The translations under genes and the position numbers were made by a program. A stretch of 55,793 nt of DNA from Phycisphaerae bacterium. GTDB taxonomy: Bacteria > Planctomycetota > Phycisphaerae > Sedimentisphaerales > Anaerohalosphaeraceae. Location of the stretch: the NCBI GenBank assembly GCA_018052735.1, contig JAGPMT010000015.1, positions 1 through 55,793 of the forward strand. Direction: 5' to 3'. The first letter of the stretch is position 1, and each line of letters opens with the position of its first letter. The notes under the pieces are model-generated. The model searched no databases, was not told where the DNA came from, and saw only the letters and a list, made by a program, of their open reading frames with translations. Below are positions 1 to 9,368 of the stretch, piece after piece.

Positions 1-85
1 GGTTGGAACAAACTTTACACCCGCCGACAGCCATTGGCAAAATACTTAACATTCCTGAAAGAACCGCATGCGGCAGAATATTCAT

Positions 86-1003
86 TTACTGTGTCCGGTT
101 CAGCAGCTCCCTTGCCAGCTGCCGCAGGATATCAGCCTGAGGGCCGAAATCCTCAACGGCAGCGATTGCCTGACAAGTCAGCTTTTCAAAAATTTCACGT
201 GATTTTTCTGTACCGACCAATGCCGGATAAGTCAATTTCCCCTGAGCGGCATCCTTGCCGGCGGTTTTTCCCAGCTGGGTGCTGGTGGCTGTAATATCCA
301 GCAGGTCGTCAGCAATCTGAAAACCCAGACCAATTTTCATTCCATATTCCAGCAGCGTCTGAATCTGGCGGTCGGACGCCCGGGCAGCAATCGCCCCCAA
401 GGCCGCCGAAGCAGCAAACATCGCACCCGTTTTGTTGGTATGAATGTATTCCAGCGAAGCCAACGTGCCGCCGGTATTGGCATACTGCATATCAGCCGCC
501 TGTCCGGCTATCATCCCCGACGGTCCTGCCGCCCTGCTGAGCGTTCGAATCATCCGCACAGCAATCTCGGCATCCTCTATCTTTTCCGACAAGATTTCAA
601 AGGCCAGCGTCAGCAGCGCATCGCCGGCCAGAATCGCCGTGGCCTCATCAAACTGTTTATGGCAGCTTGGCCGCCCCCGCCGCATATCATCATTATCCAT
701 CGCCGGCAGATCGTCATGAATCAGCGAATAGGTATGTACCATCTCCACCGCAGCCGCAGCAATCTGTGCATCGCGGTTGAGCTTGCTGGCAACGGTTTCG
801 CATGTCCACATCACCAGAGCTGCCCGGATGCGCTTGCCCCCGCTTTGAAGCATATAGTCCATCGCCTCCCGCAAACGCACCGGGATTCTGTCCTGCTGGC
901 CCAGCAGTTCAGCCAGCACTTGGCCTGTCAGGTTTGCTTTGTCTGCCAGCGATGCCTTAAATGTTTCTGGATTGTTCTGGTTTTGTGAAGTTTGAATATC
1001 CAT
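86..1003 (-). CDS. ispA: Polyprenyl (farnesyl/geranylgeranyl) diphosphate synthase
   Basis: This 305-aa protein is a trans-isoprenyl diphosphate synthase. The family condenses isopentenyl diphosphate with allylic diphosphates in the cytoplasm to make C15/C20 precursors for quinones, carotenoids and undecaprenol. The first Asp-rich motif is DDLPAMDNDD at residues 97-106. The second is the ADDLLDI stretch at 231-237, followed by the typical GKTAGKD and GKLTYP segments. SGGKRIR (54-60) is the substrate-binding loop. The length matches IspA-type short-chain enzymes. The start ATG is preceded by an AGGAT-like ribosome site. The gene points out of the left edge and its operon partners are not visible. 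Chain length (C15 or C20) cannot be fixed from sequence alone. Confidence 0.93.
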   Translation of the reverse strand: MDIQTSQNQNNPETFKASLADKANLTGQVLAELLGQQDRIPVRLREAMDYMLQSGGKRIRAALVMWTCETVASKLNRDAQIAAAAVEMVHTYSLIHDDLPAMDNDDMRRGRPSCHKQFDEATAILAGDALLTLAFEILSEKIEDAEIAVRMIRTLSRAAGPSGMIAGQAADMQYANTGGTLASLEYIHTNKTGAMFAASAALGAIAARASDRQIQTLLEYGMKIGLGFQIADDLLDITATSTQLGKTAGKDAAQGKLTYPALVGTEKSREIFEKLTCQAIAAVEDFGPQADILRQLARELLNRTQ

Positions 1004-1184
1004 CTGTGTCTATCCTGTCAGAAATTCCTGCAAATTATTATATTCCGCTGAAAGGATATTAACAGCAAAAACAACTGATTTTTTACCAGATATGCTCCCT
1101 CGATAAAGTACTGGCGACACCGATTTCTCTTGTATCCAGCAGAAGAATCTGTTATCCTTTTAGCAATTACAATAAAATCTCACA

Positions 1185-1532
1185 ATGCAGAAGCAATCTC
1201 GAATACGTTTTTTCTGCGGTATGCTGGCCGTTCTGGTGTTTGCACAAGGACTAGCGGATGGCTTGGAGGATTCTTTTTTAAAAAACCATAAACTTCCGGC
1301 CGCACCTTATGCCTTTAATGACGACTATATCTCTCCAGTTTATTGCGACTCGGCAAGTTTCCAGACGCGCAGTCAAAACCTGTCTCACCAAGTTTGGGCT
1401 TATAATGCTTGCTATGTGTTTGCACGTTTTCAAGCCAATATACCCCTAACTATTTCCAATTATTGGTTACCTCGGCACGTCAAAATCAATCCCACGTCCC
1501 TTTTAGCACTCAATTGCATGCTCAACGTGTAA
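1185..1532 (+). CDS. Hypothetical secreted protein, possibly frameshifted
   Basis: I do not recognise this 115-aa reading frame. It begins with a plausible signal peptide (basic start, then a hydrophobic run GMLAVLVFAQGLADG at about residues 12-26) followed by a short polar region. The last ~40 residues read poorly as protein. In the next frame an open stretch runs on to a TGA near 1566 with more ordinary composition (for example QRVISPDSQHCIVR). A single-base shift near 1420-1450 is therefore possible. No clear ribosome site precedes the ATG. It is upstream of a TPR protein on the same strand. It could be a degraded exported protein or no gene at all. Confidence 0.35.
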   Translation: MQKQSRIRFFCGMLAVLVFAQGLADGLEDSFLKNHKLPAAPYAFNDDYISPVYCDSASFQTRSQNLSHQVWAYNACYVFARFQANIPLTISNYWLPRHVKINPTSLLALNCMLNV

Positions 1533-1634
1533 TCTCTCCGGATTCCCAACATTGTATTGTTCGCTGAAACGGCAATTTGCTGATTGCTGTTTACGAAAAA
1601 GGTGCAAAAAACTGTTTGGTTATCAGGAGATATT

Positions 1635-2102
1635 ATGTCATCAACACATGTTTCTTTACAGGACAAAATTGGATACATTCGAGAGCTTTTAAGTTCAGAC
1701 CAAACCGAAAAGGCCCTGCTGTTTATTGATAAAAACGGCACTCAGAATCAGGAAATGAAAAACGCCCTCGGCGTATGTCTGATGCGTGCAGGCCGTATCG
1801 AGCAGGCCGTCACTGTGCTGCGGGATTTGGTATTTCAAAACCATATCTGCATCCCTGATGAGACTCCGCCGCTTTATCAGGCCAACTACGCTACGGCATT
1901 GCTTCTGCAGAATTACAATCAGATGGCCATCGAAATTATTAAAAGAATTCCTGTCAACTCTCATCCGTATGTCGCACAACTGCATCAGGCCATAGGCCAA
2001 TGGCAAAAATCCCTGCCTCTTCTGCGTCAGATGCAGTGCCTGCTGGGTCTATACCCTTCGGGCTGCCGTGTGCCTATGGATTTCAAGCCCGGGTGTATAT
2101 AG
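1635..2102 (+). CDS. Small TPR-like protein
   Basis: This 155-aa soluble protein has helix-turn-helix repeats of the tetratricopeptide type, for example MKNALGVCLMRAGRIEQAVTVL, followed by a second pair around NYATALLLQNYNQMAIEII. TPR repeats mediate protein-protein contacts, and no catalytic motif is visible. I chose the ATG at 1635 over an upstream TTG at 1584 because a CAGGAG ribosome site sits about six bases before it. The last ~25 residues (PSGCRVPMDFKPGCI) do not look like TPR and may mark a truncation or frameshift. No function can be assigned. Confidence 0.6.
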   Translation: MSSTHVSLQDKIGYIRELLSSDQTEKALLFIDKNGTQNQEMKNALGVCLMRAGRIEQAVTVLRDLVFQNHICIPDETPPLYQANYATALLLQNYNQMAIEIIKRIPVNSHPYVAQLHQAIGQWQKSLPLLRQMQCLLGLYPSGCRVPMDFKPGCI

Positions 2103-2164
2103 TTGATGTTTTCAAATGTAAAAATGTTGGATACAATTGCCAACTGAATAAAGGATAATAAACA

Positions 2165-2809
2165 ATGACTGCAGCAATAACCAATCATCTCAAGCGAAGG
2201 ATTTTGTCGGGATTCTTCGTAGTATTGCCGCTGTTTATAACGGCGGTTATCCTGAAATTTCTTGTAGGCATTATTACGGACATGCTGTCACCTGTGCTGC
2301 TTTGGATATTCCTCAATATTCCAGTCTGGATTAAAACACATGTATCGCTGGCAATTCTTATTGCGGCCATCTACCTGCTGGGATTGACAACCGGACATCT
2401 TGCCGGCCGCTGGCTGGTGAATCGAATTGATCAGATGCTTCTTAGCATTCCTTTTCTGAATGCCATTTACGGCTCATCACGGGATGTAGTCCGGATTTTC
2501 CTGAATCCTGAACGGCAGGCGGCATTTAAAGAAGTGGTTCTGGTTGAATTTCCCGCCCCCGGTCTGGGAGCATTCGGATTTATCACCGGCCAAATCATCA
2601 ATCCGGAAGGCCAATCCTGCTACAAAGTTTTTATCCCCACAACCCCAAATCCCACAACGGGTTTTCTGGAAGTGATTGAACAATCGCGGGTAATCCGCTG
2701 TCCAATGACTGTCGAAGAGGGCATCAAAATAATTATGTCAGGAGGAATTCTCGGCTCTGAAACACTCCAGCCGAAAATCAACTCTATGGAGAGAAAACAG
2801 GAGACATAA
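2165..2809 (+). CDS. DUF502 family membrane protein
   Basis: This 214-aa protein belongs to the DUF502 family. It has two N-terminal transmembrane segments (about residues 15-40 and 58-78). A cytoplasmic part carries the family signature: an IPFLNAIYGSSRDV segment, then FIPTTPNPTTGFL and a C-terminal VEEGIKIIMSGG. The biochemical role of the family is unknown. It ends four bases before the antiporter gene, so the two are probably co-transcribed. The start is supported by an AAAGGAT ribosome site. Confidence 0.88.
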   Translation: MTAAITNHLKRRILSGFFVVLPLFITAVILKFLVGIITDMLSPVLLWIFLNIPVWIKTHVSLAILIAAIYLLGLTTGHLAGRWLVNRIDQMLLSIPFLNAIYGSSRDVVRIFLNPERQAAFKEVVLVEFPAPGLGAFGFITGQIINPEGQSCYKVFIPTTPNPTTGFLEVIEQSRVIRCPMTVEEGIKIIMSGGILGSETLQPKINSMERKQET

Positions 2810-2813
2810 AAAA

Positions 2814-3773
2814 ATGATTCTTGCCGGGCTTTTAATCGGAGGTCTTGTATTCTTGTATGCAGGGGCTGAACTGCTGGTCAAGGGAGCTGTCGCTATCGCT
2901 CAGCGTCTGGGAGTCGGACCGCTGGTAATCGGGCTGACCATTGTGGCATTCGGCACGAGTATGCCGGAGCTTGTAGTCAGCATACAGGCGGCACAGGATG
3001 GCGCGGGCGACATCGCTGCTGCCAATGTTATCGGATCCAATATTTTCAACATTGCCTTGATTCTGGGACTGGCGGCTGTTATTTGTCCGATTCGCATCAC
3101 AGCACAGCTTGTCAAGGTCGATATTCCGATTCTGATTGGTGTTTCTCTGCTTTGCATTCTTCTGCTGGCCGACCGGCATCTGTCTCGATTGGAAGGGGCT
3201 TTTCTGTTTGCGGGCATTATTGCCTATACCGTTTTTGCCTTTTATCAGGCCCGTCAAAAGCCCCCTCAAACCGTTCTTCAAGAGGTCGAACAGATGCTCA
3301 GCCGCCAGAAAACCAGTCAACTGACACCGTTCGGACTTCCAGCAGCAGGGGCAATAGCTGGAGGGTTGGTTCTTCTGGTAGCCGGTTCAAAAATGCTGGT
3401 CAGCGGCTCTGTCCGGCTGGCACATCTGCTGGGATTGTCAGAAGCAATTATCGGCCTGACCATCGTCAGTGCCGGAACCAGTCTGCCCGAATTGGCCACT
3501 TCGATTGTTGCGGCGGTGCGTCGTCAGCCCGATATATCTGTCGGGAATATTATTGGTTCCAATATCTTCAATATTTTAGCAATTTTAGGACTTTCCTCCT
3601 TACTGATGCCGTACTCTGCCCCGGGCATCACCAATGTTGACCTGTGGGTTATGACGTCTATCACCGCACTTTGCCTGCCGCTGATGTGGAGCCGCTTTAT
3701 TCTGTCCCGTCTGGAAGGCGGTTTTATGCTGATCTGTTATGGAATCTATCTGGCCTATTTATGGCCTAAATAG
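2814..3773 (+). CDS. Calcium/sodium antiporter (CaCA family, YrbG-like)
   Basis: This 319-aa inner-membrane protein has about ten helices and the two inverted alpha-repeats of the CaCA exchanger superfamily. The first repeat has IGLTIVAFGTSMPELVVS followed by NVIGSNIFNIALILGL. The second has IGLTIVSAGTSLPELATS followed by NIIGSNIFNILAILGL. The Glu in each GTS(M/L)PEL motif and the Asn/Ser of GSN form the ion-binding site in this family. The length is normal for the bacterial YrbG/NCX type. It exchanges Na+ or H+ for Ca2+ across the inner membrane. The ion preference is inferred from the family. Confidence 0.92.
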   Translation: MILAGLLIGGLVFLYAGAELLVKGAVAIAQRLGVGPLVIGLTIVAFGTSMPELVVSIQAAQDGAGDIAAANVIGSNIFNIALILGLAAVICPIRITAQLVKVDIPILIGVSLLCILLLADRHLSRLEGAFLFAGIIAYTVFAFYQARQKPPQTVLQEVEQMLSRQKTSQLTPFGLPAAGAIAGGLVLLVAGSKMLVSGSVRLAHLLGLSEAIIGLTIVSAGTSLPELATSIVAAVRRQPDISVGNIIGSNIFNILAILGLSSLLMPYSAPGITNVDLWVMTSITALCLPLMWSRFILSRLEGGFMLICYGIYLAYLWPK

Positions 3774-3871
3774 CCCTTGTCCAGAGTGCGGCAGGTGCTT
3801 AAGAGGCTTGCAAAAGAAGTGCAGCTGCATCCGGAATTTTACTATCGCCAAACCGTCGGCTTTCCAGTAAA

Positions 3872-4837
3872 ATGCCTGCCTGTCAGTCAATGAACTCTAT
3901 GTCAAGCAAAACACAAAAAATTCTGATTCTGGGGGTGACAGCGTCGGGTAAAGGTGCATTGGCCCACGAGCTGGCCTCTGCGCTGGGCGGAGAAATTATC
4001 AGCGTCGATTCAATGAAGGTCTATCGGCGAATGGATATCGGTACGGCCAAACCGCCTCTGGAAAAACGCCGGCTTATTCCGTACCACCTGATTGATGTTG
4101 TTGAACCCAGCGATTCGTTCAGTGTGGATAGATTTCTTAGTCTGGCCGAACAGGCTGTTGCGGATATCCAGAGCCGCCAAAAATCCGTAGTAGCTGTCGG
4201 CGGAACAGCGATGTATATCAAAGCGCTGCTGTATGGACTGTTTGAAGGACCGGGAACTGATGAAAATATTCGACAAAAGCTGAAGCAGCAGGCCGCCGCC
4301 GAGGGGCTGGAATTGCTTCACAAACGGCTGGCGGCAGTGGATGCCGAGGCCGCCGGCCGGATACATCCTAATGATGAAAAACGCATTATCCGAGCGCTGG
4401 AGGTGTTTGAACTGACAGGAAAACCGATATCGCATTTCCAAAAACAATGGAACACGCCGCATCCGCCCGAAGGCTGGCAGATATTCGGCTTAAGACGACC
4501 GAAGGAAACGGAAAACCGACGGATGAATGCCCGCGTAAAGAGAATGGTTGACCAGGGATTGCGCGAGGAAGTTGCGGCCCTGCTGGCCGAGCCGAAACCG
4601 CTGAGCAAACAGGCCTCGGCCGCCATCGGCTATGCAGAGATGATTGCACATTTAAAAGGACAGATAGACTTGGATGAAGCCGTCGAGCAAATCAAAATCA
4701 ATACCCGCCGCTTTGCCAAAGCCCAGCGAACATGGTTCAAAACATTCCGCGGCATCCGCTGGCTTGACATTGAACAAGAGGGCACTGTGCAGACCATACT
4801 GGAAAAAGTGCTGGAGTTAATGGATACACAAGTATGA
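3872..4837 (+). CDS. miaA: tRNA dimethylallyltransferase
   Basis: MiaA transfers a dimethylallyl group to A37 of tRNAs that read UNN codons. Visible family blocks are VDSMKVYRRMDIGTAKP, PYHLIDVVEP, VGGTAMYIKALLYGLFEG, HPNDEKRIIRALEVFELTGKP and a C-terminal NTRRFAKAQRTWFK. The P-loop at residues 21-28 reads GVTASGKG: the usual Ser/Thr after the Lys is Gly, which is odd for a nucleotide-binding loop. The sequence has three candidate starts (3872, 3890, 3899). The shorter ones would place the P-loop nearer the usual distance from the N-terminus, and none has a clear ribosome site. The gene overlaps mnmA by four bases (ATGA), so the two tRNA-modification enzymes are translationally coupled. Confidence 0.92.
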   Translation: MPACQSMNSMSSKTQKILILGVTASGKGALAHELASALGGEIISVDSMKVYRRMDIGTAKPPLEKRRLIPYHLIDVVEPSDSFSVDRFLSLAEQAVADIQSRQKSVVAVGGTAMYIKALLYGLFEGPGTDENIRQKLKQQAAAEGLELLHKRLAAVDAEAAGRIHPNDEKRIIRALEVFELTGKPISHFQKQWNTPHPPEGWQIFGLRRPKETENRRMNARVKRMVDQGLREEVAALLAEPKPLSKQASAAIGYAEMIAHLKGQIDLDEAVEQIKINTRRFAKAQRTWFKTFRGIRWLDIEQEGTVQTILEKVLELMDTQV

Positions 4838-5946
4838 ATCACTATAAATTGGAATTGATTTCTTCGCATATTGCACCGTGGGAGCCTAAGAACAGCCTGT
4901 CCCGTCAGATAGCTGTGCTGATGAGCGGCGGTGTTGACAGTTCCGTTACAGCCCATTTGCTGCATCAGGCCGGCTGGGACGTGCTGGGCATTACAATGCG
5001 CATCCCCACAGTCTGCCGCACTGATAAACGGGGCTGCTGCGGAGCAGAAGCAGCGTATGTGTGTGCCCAGCTGAAGTTGCCCCACTATTTCGTGGATGTA
5101 ACTGCTCCGTTTAACGAGTTGATTATCGACCGCTTTCGCACTGAATACCGCAGGGGGCGAACTCCAAATCCCTGCGCTGACTGCAATAGGCTTTTGAAAT
5201 TTACCCTTATGTGGGATTTGGTAGAAAAAGAATTCGGCATTCGGCATCTTGCCACCGGACACTATGCCCAAGTATTGCACACCCCCCATGGACCGCGCCT
5301 TCGGCGGGGACACCATCACGCAAAAGATCAAAGTTATTTCCTATACGGCATCCCGCGGCGGCGGCTGGCTGATTTTGTACTCCCGCTGGGGCAAATGACC
5401 AAAGAGGAGGTTCGCACAATCGCCCGAAACATCGGCATCGGCGTAGCGGAAAAATCCGAGAGTATGGAACTTTGTTTTGCCGGCGAAGGCAATTATCGCG
5501 CTGCTCTGCTTGAAGGGGATAAACCCGGCAACCTGCTGGATATCCGCGGCAACATCATCGGTACGCACAAGGGCATTGCCCATTACACTCTGGGCCAGCG
5601 GCGCGGTCTGCACTATGCAGCAGGAAAACCAGTCTATGTAGCAGGCATTGACGCCGAACACAATACCGTCACTCTGGGTACGCGTGAAGAAATCAGCCAC
5701 ACGATCATAACAGCCGGCGAAGTCAATATCCTCATCCCTGAACAGATTAAGACCGGTCAAACACTTTTCGGCAAACTTCGCTCATATGGCCCCGTGCATC
5801 AATGCCAAATCACAGAATTTGATGACATTCATCTGACCGTCCGATTTGAAAAACCTCAGTTTGCCCCCTGTCCCGGGCAGAAGCTGGTTCTCTATAACAC
5901 CGACGAAGACATCGTCGCCGGCGGAACTATTGAAGCGTTTCAGTAA
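4834..5946 (+). CDS. mnmA: tRNA-specific 2-thiouridylase MnmA
   Basis: This 370-aa enzyme thiolates U34 at C2 in tRNA-Lys/Glu/Gln, using ATP and a persulfide relay. The PP-loop is SGGVDSS at 31-37. The catalytic Cys is C114 in TPNPCADCN, and the second active-site Cys is C214 in ESMELCF. The segments ATGHYAQV, DQSYFLYGI and HYTLGQRRGL are family blocks before the C-terminal beta-barrel. A ~24-residue N-terminal extension precedes the PP-loop. A CCGAEAAYVC segment replaces the usual linker. The start overlaps the miaA stop as ATGA. Confidence 0.94.
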   Translation: MNHYKLELISSHIAPWEPKNSLSRQIAVLMSGGVDSSVTAHLLHQAGWDVLGITMRIPTVCRTDKRGCCGAEAAYVCAQLKLPHYFVDVTAPFNELIIDRFRTEYRRGRTPNPCADCNRLLKFTLMWDLVEKEFGIRHLATGHYAQVLHTPHGPRLRRGHHHAKDQSYFLYGIPRRRLADFVLPLGQMTKEEVRTIARNIGIGVAEKSESMELCFAGEGNYRAALLEGDKPGNLLDIRGNIIGTHKGIAHYTLGQRRGLHYAAGKPVYVAGIDAEHNTVTLGTREEISHTIITAGEVNILIPEQIKTGQTLFGKLRSYGPVHQCQITEFDDIHLTVRFEKPQFAPCPGQKLVLYNTDEDIVAGGTIEAFQ

Positions 5947-6121
5947 CACTTCTGCCGCCTTCCGAAATCGCCCCTAAAATTCCACAATTTTTTCTTTCTG
6001 CGGCAGGCCGTCCAATTACGGTGCCAAATAAAAATATATAAATGGTATAAGGTTTATCGTGTATCCAGCCGAATGCCTTTGGATTGGACATTTGTAAAAG
6101 AAAAACATATAATGGCTGATT

Positions 6122-7489
6122 ATGACTCAAGGCGGTAATAATCTGTTCAGCGAAGGAGAGCGGAAAGCTCTGGAAAAGCAGGCACCGCTGGCAGTACGGA
6201 TGCGTCCTGCTGTACTGGACGAATTTGTTGGACAAGAACATTTTGCCGGTCCCGACAAGCTGCTGAGGCGAATGCTCGAAGCAGGCAATGTTACCAGTTT
6301 AATTTTCTTCGGCCCGCCGGGAACCGGCAAAACGACTTTGGCACGCATTGTTGCCGGCTCAATTCAGGCAACCTTTCATTATCTCAGCGCACCGGCGGCT
6401 TCGGTAAAAGATGTACGAGATATCATAGCACAGGCTACCGACCGGCTGCTGACCAGCAAACGCAAGACTCTGCTTTTTATCGATGAAATCCATCGTTTTA
6501 ATCGTGCCCAGCAGGATGTATTGCTGGATGATGTTGAAAACGGCATCATCACGCTTATTGGAGCAACAACAGAAAACCCGTATTTCAGTGTGAATTCCCC
6601 TCTTATTAGCCGCAGCACTGTATTTGAATTTCAGCCGCTTAGCAAAGATGCCATCTTGACCCTGCTTGGCCGGGCACTGGCCGATAAGGAAAAAGGGCTG
6701 GGCAAAATGGCTGTTGACGCCGACCCAGAGGCGCTGGAATTTCTGGCAGAAATCTGTGACGGCGATGCGCGGAAAGCCCTGACCGCTCTGGAAGTAGCTG
6801 TAATGTCTCAAGCCCGCAGTAGTACCCCTATCAAACTGACTGTTGAGATTGCCAAAGAGTCCGTACAAAAAAAGGCCATCGCCTATGACGGCACGGGTGA
6901 TACACATTATGATCTTGCCAGCGCTCTGCAGAAATCGATGCGGGGCTCGGATCCGGATGCCACAGTGTACTGGCTGGCACGAATGATTGCAGGAGGGGAA
7001 GATTTGCGGTTTATCGCCCGGCGAATCGCAGTTTGCGCAGCAGAAGATGTGGGCAATGCCGATCCTACTGCGACAATTTTAGCGGCTTCAGCCTTGCAGA
7101 TTGCCGAATTTGTAGGCTTTCCCGAGGCGCAGCTTCCGCTAGCACAGGCGGCTATTTATATTGCTTGTGCACCCAAATCCAATGCCTGTGCAAACGCCAT
7201 TTGGCAGGCCGTATCGGATGTGCAGTCGGGCAGGACTATTCCTGTGCCGCCTCATTTGCGGGATGCTCACTACGCCGGAGCTAAAAAACTCGGTCGCGGT
7301 TTGGATTACAAATATCCCCATCAATCACAGACAGGATACGTAGAACAAGACTATCTTGGTCAGAAACTGGAAAAACCTTATTATCGGCCCAAAAATATCG
7401 GCAGAGAAAAAATCATCGCGGAATATTTACAAAAACTCAAAAATCAGGTACAACAGTATCAGCGGCAGGCAGAATCCGAAACGGACTGA
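6122..7489 (+). CDS. rarA: Replication-associated recombination protein A (AAA+ ATPase)
   Basis: This 455-aa clamp-loader-like AAA+ ATPase acts at stalled replication forks. Walker A is GPPGTGKT (64-71), Walker B is FIDEIHRFN (119-127) and sensor 1 is GATTENP. The C-terminal MgsA/RarA tetramerisation region contains [19 protein letters not shown] and ends with a YYRP...E block, as usual. Length and order match RarA. It stands alone 175 bp after mnmA. The intervening sequence shows no gene or strong terminator. The downstream gene follows within 20 bp. Confidence 0.95.
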   Translation: MTQGGNNLFSEGERKALEKQAPLAVRMRPAVLDEFVGQEHFAGPDKLLRRMLEAGNVTSLIFFGPPGTGKTTLARIVAGSIQATFHYLSAPAASVKDVRDIIAQATDRLLTSKRKTLLFIDEIHRFNRAQQDVLLDDVENGIITLIGATTENPYFSVNSPLISRSTVFEFQPLSKDAILTLLGRALADKEKGLGKMAVDADPEALEFLAEICDGDARKALTALEVAVMSQARSSTPIKLTVEIAKESVQKKAIAYDGTGDTHYDLASALQKSMRGSDPDATVYWLARMIAGGEDLRFIARRIAVCAAEDVGNADPTATILAASALQIAEFVGFPEAQLPLAQAAIYIACAPKSNACANAIWQAVSDVQSGRTIPVPPHLRDAHYAGAKKLGRGLDYKYPHQSQTGYVEQDYLGQKLEKPYYRPKNIGREKIIAEYLQKLKNQVQQYQRQAESETD

Positions 7490-7507
7490 CAATTAAGGTA
7501 ATTCAGG

Positions 7508-8080
7508 ATGGATAAAAGCGCATTGCGGCAGAAGCTCAAACAGCAGCTGATGCAGATGAGCAGGGAAGAGATCATCGCCAAAAGCAAAATAATCTGCGAT
7601 TATGTAATAGGATCGGAGGTGTTCCAGAAGGCATCGGTGGTAATGGCGTTTTTGTCTCTGCCGCATGAAGTCGACACCACGCCGCTGATTTTGGCTGCTT
7701 GGCAGCGCGGCAAAACAGTAGCGGTGCCGAAAATTTCGTGGCAGCAGCGCCATATGATACCCGTAGAGATTGCCTCTTTGGAGACAGGTCTGAAAACCGA
7801 TGAGCACGGCTTGCGGAATCCCATCGGCGGCATACCTGTCCCATTTGATGAAATTGACTTGGTGATTACGCCGGGATTGGGGTTTGATGCCGAAGGCAAT
7901 CGGCTCGGCCGGGGCGGGTCTTACTACGACAATTTTTTTACCAGCAATAAAATCACTGCTGCCCGCTGGGCTTTGGCCTTCAGCCACCAAATATGCCCGG
8001 CAATACCCCATGACGACAGTGATGTGCCGGTAGATGCGGTGGTAACTGAAAACGGAATTATCCTATGTAAACGAAACTGA
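7508..8080 (+). CDS. 5-formyltetrahydrofolate cyclo-ligase
   Basis: This 190-aa enzyme uses ATP to convert 5-formyl-THF to 5,10-methenyl-THF in the cytoplasm, rescuing inactive folate. The hallmark is the C-terminal block ITPGLGFDAEGNRLGRGG followed by SYYDNFF, close to the family consensus PGLaFD..G.RLGyGgGyYD. The N-terminal basic helix KSALRQKLKQQL is also typical. The gene lies 18 bp after rarA, so the two are likely co-transcribed. The downstream transpeptidase gene starts 14 bp later with a strong ribosome site. Confidence 0.93.
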   Translation: MDKSALRQKLKQQLMQMSREEIIAKSKIICDYVIGSEVFQKASVVMAFLSLPHEVDTTPLILAAWQRGKTVAVPKISWQQRHMIPVEIASLETGLKTDEHGLRNPIGGIPVPFDEIDLVITPGLGFDAEGNRLGRGGSYYDNFFTSNKITAARWALAFSHQICPAIPHDDSDVPVDAVVTENGIILCKRN

Positions 8081-8094
8081 TAAGGAGGTCTATT

Positions 8095-9303
8095 TTGACA
8101 GCACGAGAATATCGGCCTTATCCTACACGCAAACAGCAGAAAGACCGCACTTTTCGGATCATTGCCATAGCACTGATTGTTCTGATTGCGGCGGCTGTAA
8201 TTTTCATCCAGCAATGGAAAAACAAACAGCCCCACTCTGTTCCGGATGAGGTACAGAAGGTTTCACTCGACAACGTTCTGCCGGCTAAGCCGGCAGCTGC
8301 GCCGGCCGAGCCGCAGCGTGTTCTTAATCCATCGGTGGCGCTGAAAACAGAATCCGTCCCGCCTGCAGTTCCTTCGCCGACACCCGCTGAGCCGGCCAAA
8401 ACCGCTGTCTCTGGAACAGCAGTGCCGACAGAATCGGTCAAGCCGGCTGAACCGGCGGCTGTACCCAAGCCGGCAGAAACGGTAACAACCGTTCAGATTC
8501 CGCAGGATGTTCTGACAGCCGCCAGTGCCGATACGGGACAAACCAGTGAAAAAGCCAAGGAAATTATCAAGCAGGCAACTGAGCTTCGGGATGCCGGAAA
8601 GGTCATTTCCGCCCGTGATTTGCTCAATGACGCACTGAATATGCAGTTAAGTCCGGTGATTCGTTCGGCTGTAAAACTGGAATTGTCCAAACTGGCGCAA
8701 AAATGGCTCTTCAGTCCGCAGATATTTCCCGATGACAAACTCACCGGCCAGTATTTGGTGCAGCCCGGCGATTTGCTTCAGGATATCGCCAGAGACCATA
8801 AAGTCCCCTTTGAGATTCTGATGGAAATCAATGGCATTTCGCGTCCGGAACTCTTGCAGGCAGGCAAAAAAATCAAGGTCATCAACGGTCCCTTTAATGT
8901 AGTAGTTTACAAGAAAAGTTTCACCATGGACCTGTATCTGCAGAACAAATACATTAAAACCTACCGTGTCGGATTAGGCAAAGAAGAGCACGAAACGCCT
9001 GCCGGCCGCTGGCGAGTAGCCAAAGGCGGCAAGCTCATCAAGCCCACCTGGACAGATCCCGACACCGGCAAGCGTTATCTGGGAACAGACCCCGATTACC
9101 CGTTGGGGTCGCGCTGGATTGCCATCGAGGGGATCGATGAAAACACCCGAAACCGGACAGGCTTTGCCATTCATGGAACCAAAGAGCCGGAAACCATTGG
9201 AACGCGTTCTTCCCGGGGGTGCATCCGGCTTCATAACGGCGAAGTAATTGAAGTGTATAATCTGTTGTATCCGGGCATTTCAGAAGTATTAATTGAGGAA
9301 TAA
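8095..9303 (+). CDS. L,D-transpeptidase with LysM domain (YkuD family)
   Basis: This 402-aa envelope protein has one N-terminal transmembrane anchor (about residues 22-42). A long Pro/Ala-rich linker follows (to ~150), then a helical segment, a LysM peptidoglycan-binding domain (about 218-262) and a C-terminal YkuD catalytic domain. The catalytic signature is His360 in FAIHGTKEP and Cys376 in SRGCIRLHN. Such enzymes form 3-3 peptidoglycan cross-links or attach proteins to peptidoglycan. The start is a TTG, chosen because AAGGAGG at 8082-8088 lies seven bases upstream and no better ATG exists. This suggests a classical peptidoglycan wall. Confidence 0.92.
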   Translation: MTAREYRPYPTRKQQKDRTFRIIAIALIVLIAAAVIFIQQWKNKQPHSVPDEVQKVSLDNVLPAKPAAAPAEPQRVLNPSVALKTESVPPAVPSPTPAEPAKTAVSGTAVPTESVKPAEPAAVPKPAETVTTVQIPQDVLTAASADTGQTSEKAKEIIKQATELRDAGKVISARDLLNDALNMQLSPVIRSAVKLELSKLAQKWLFSPQIFPDDKLTGQYLVQPGDLLQDIARDHKVPFEILMEINGISRPELLQAGKKIKVINGPFNVVVYKKSFTMDLYLQNKYIKTYRVGLGKEEHETPAGRWRVAKGGKLIKPTWTDPDTGKRYLGTDPDYPLGSRWIAIEGIDENTRNRTGFAIHGTKEPETIGTRSSRGCIRLHNGEVIEVYNLLYPGISEVLIEE

Positions 9304-9368
9304 AAGCCGCTGCAGCCCTGTTCATACAGGACATCCTGCAAATTTATCAGGACAGCTTCAAATACGAG

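Noticed and set aside
34-294. 86-aa plus-strand frame at the left edge
   Set aside because: It is antisense to the end of ispA and has no ribosome site.
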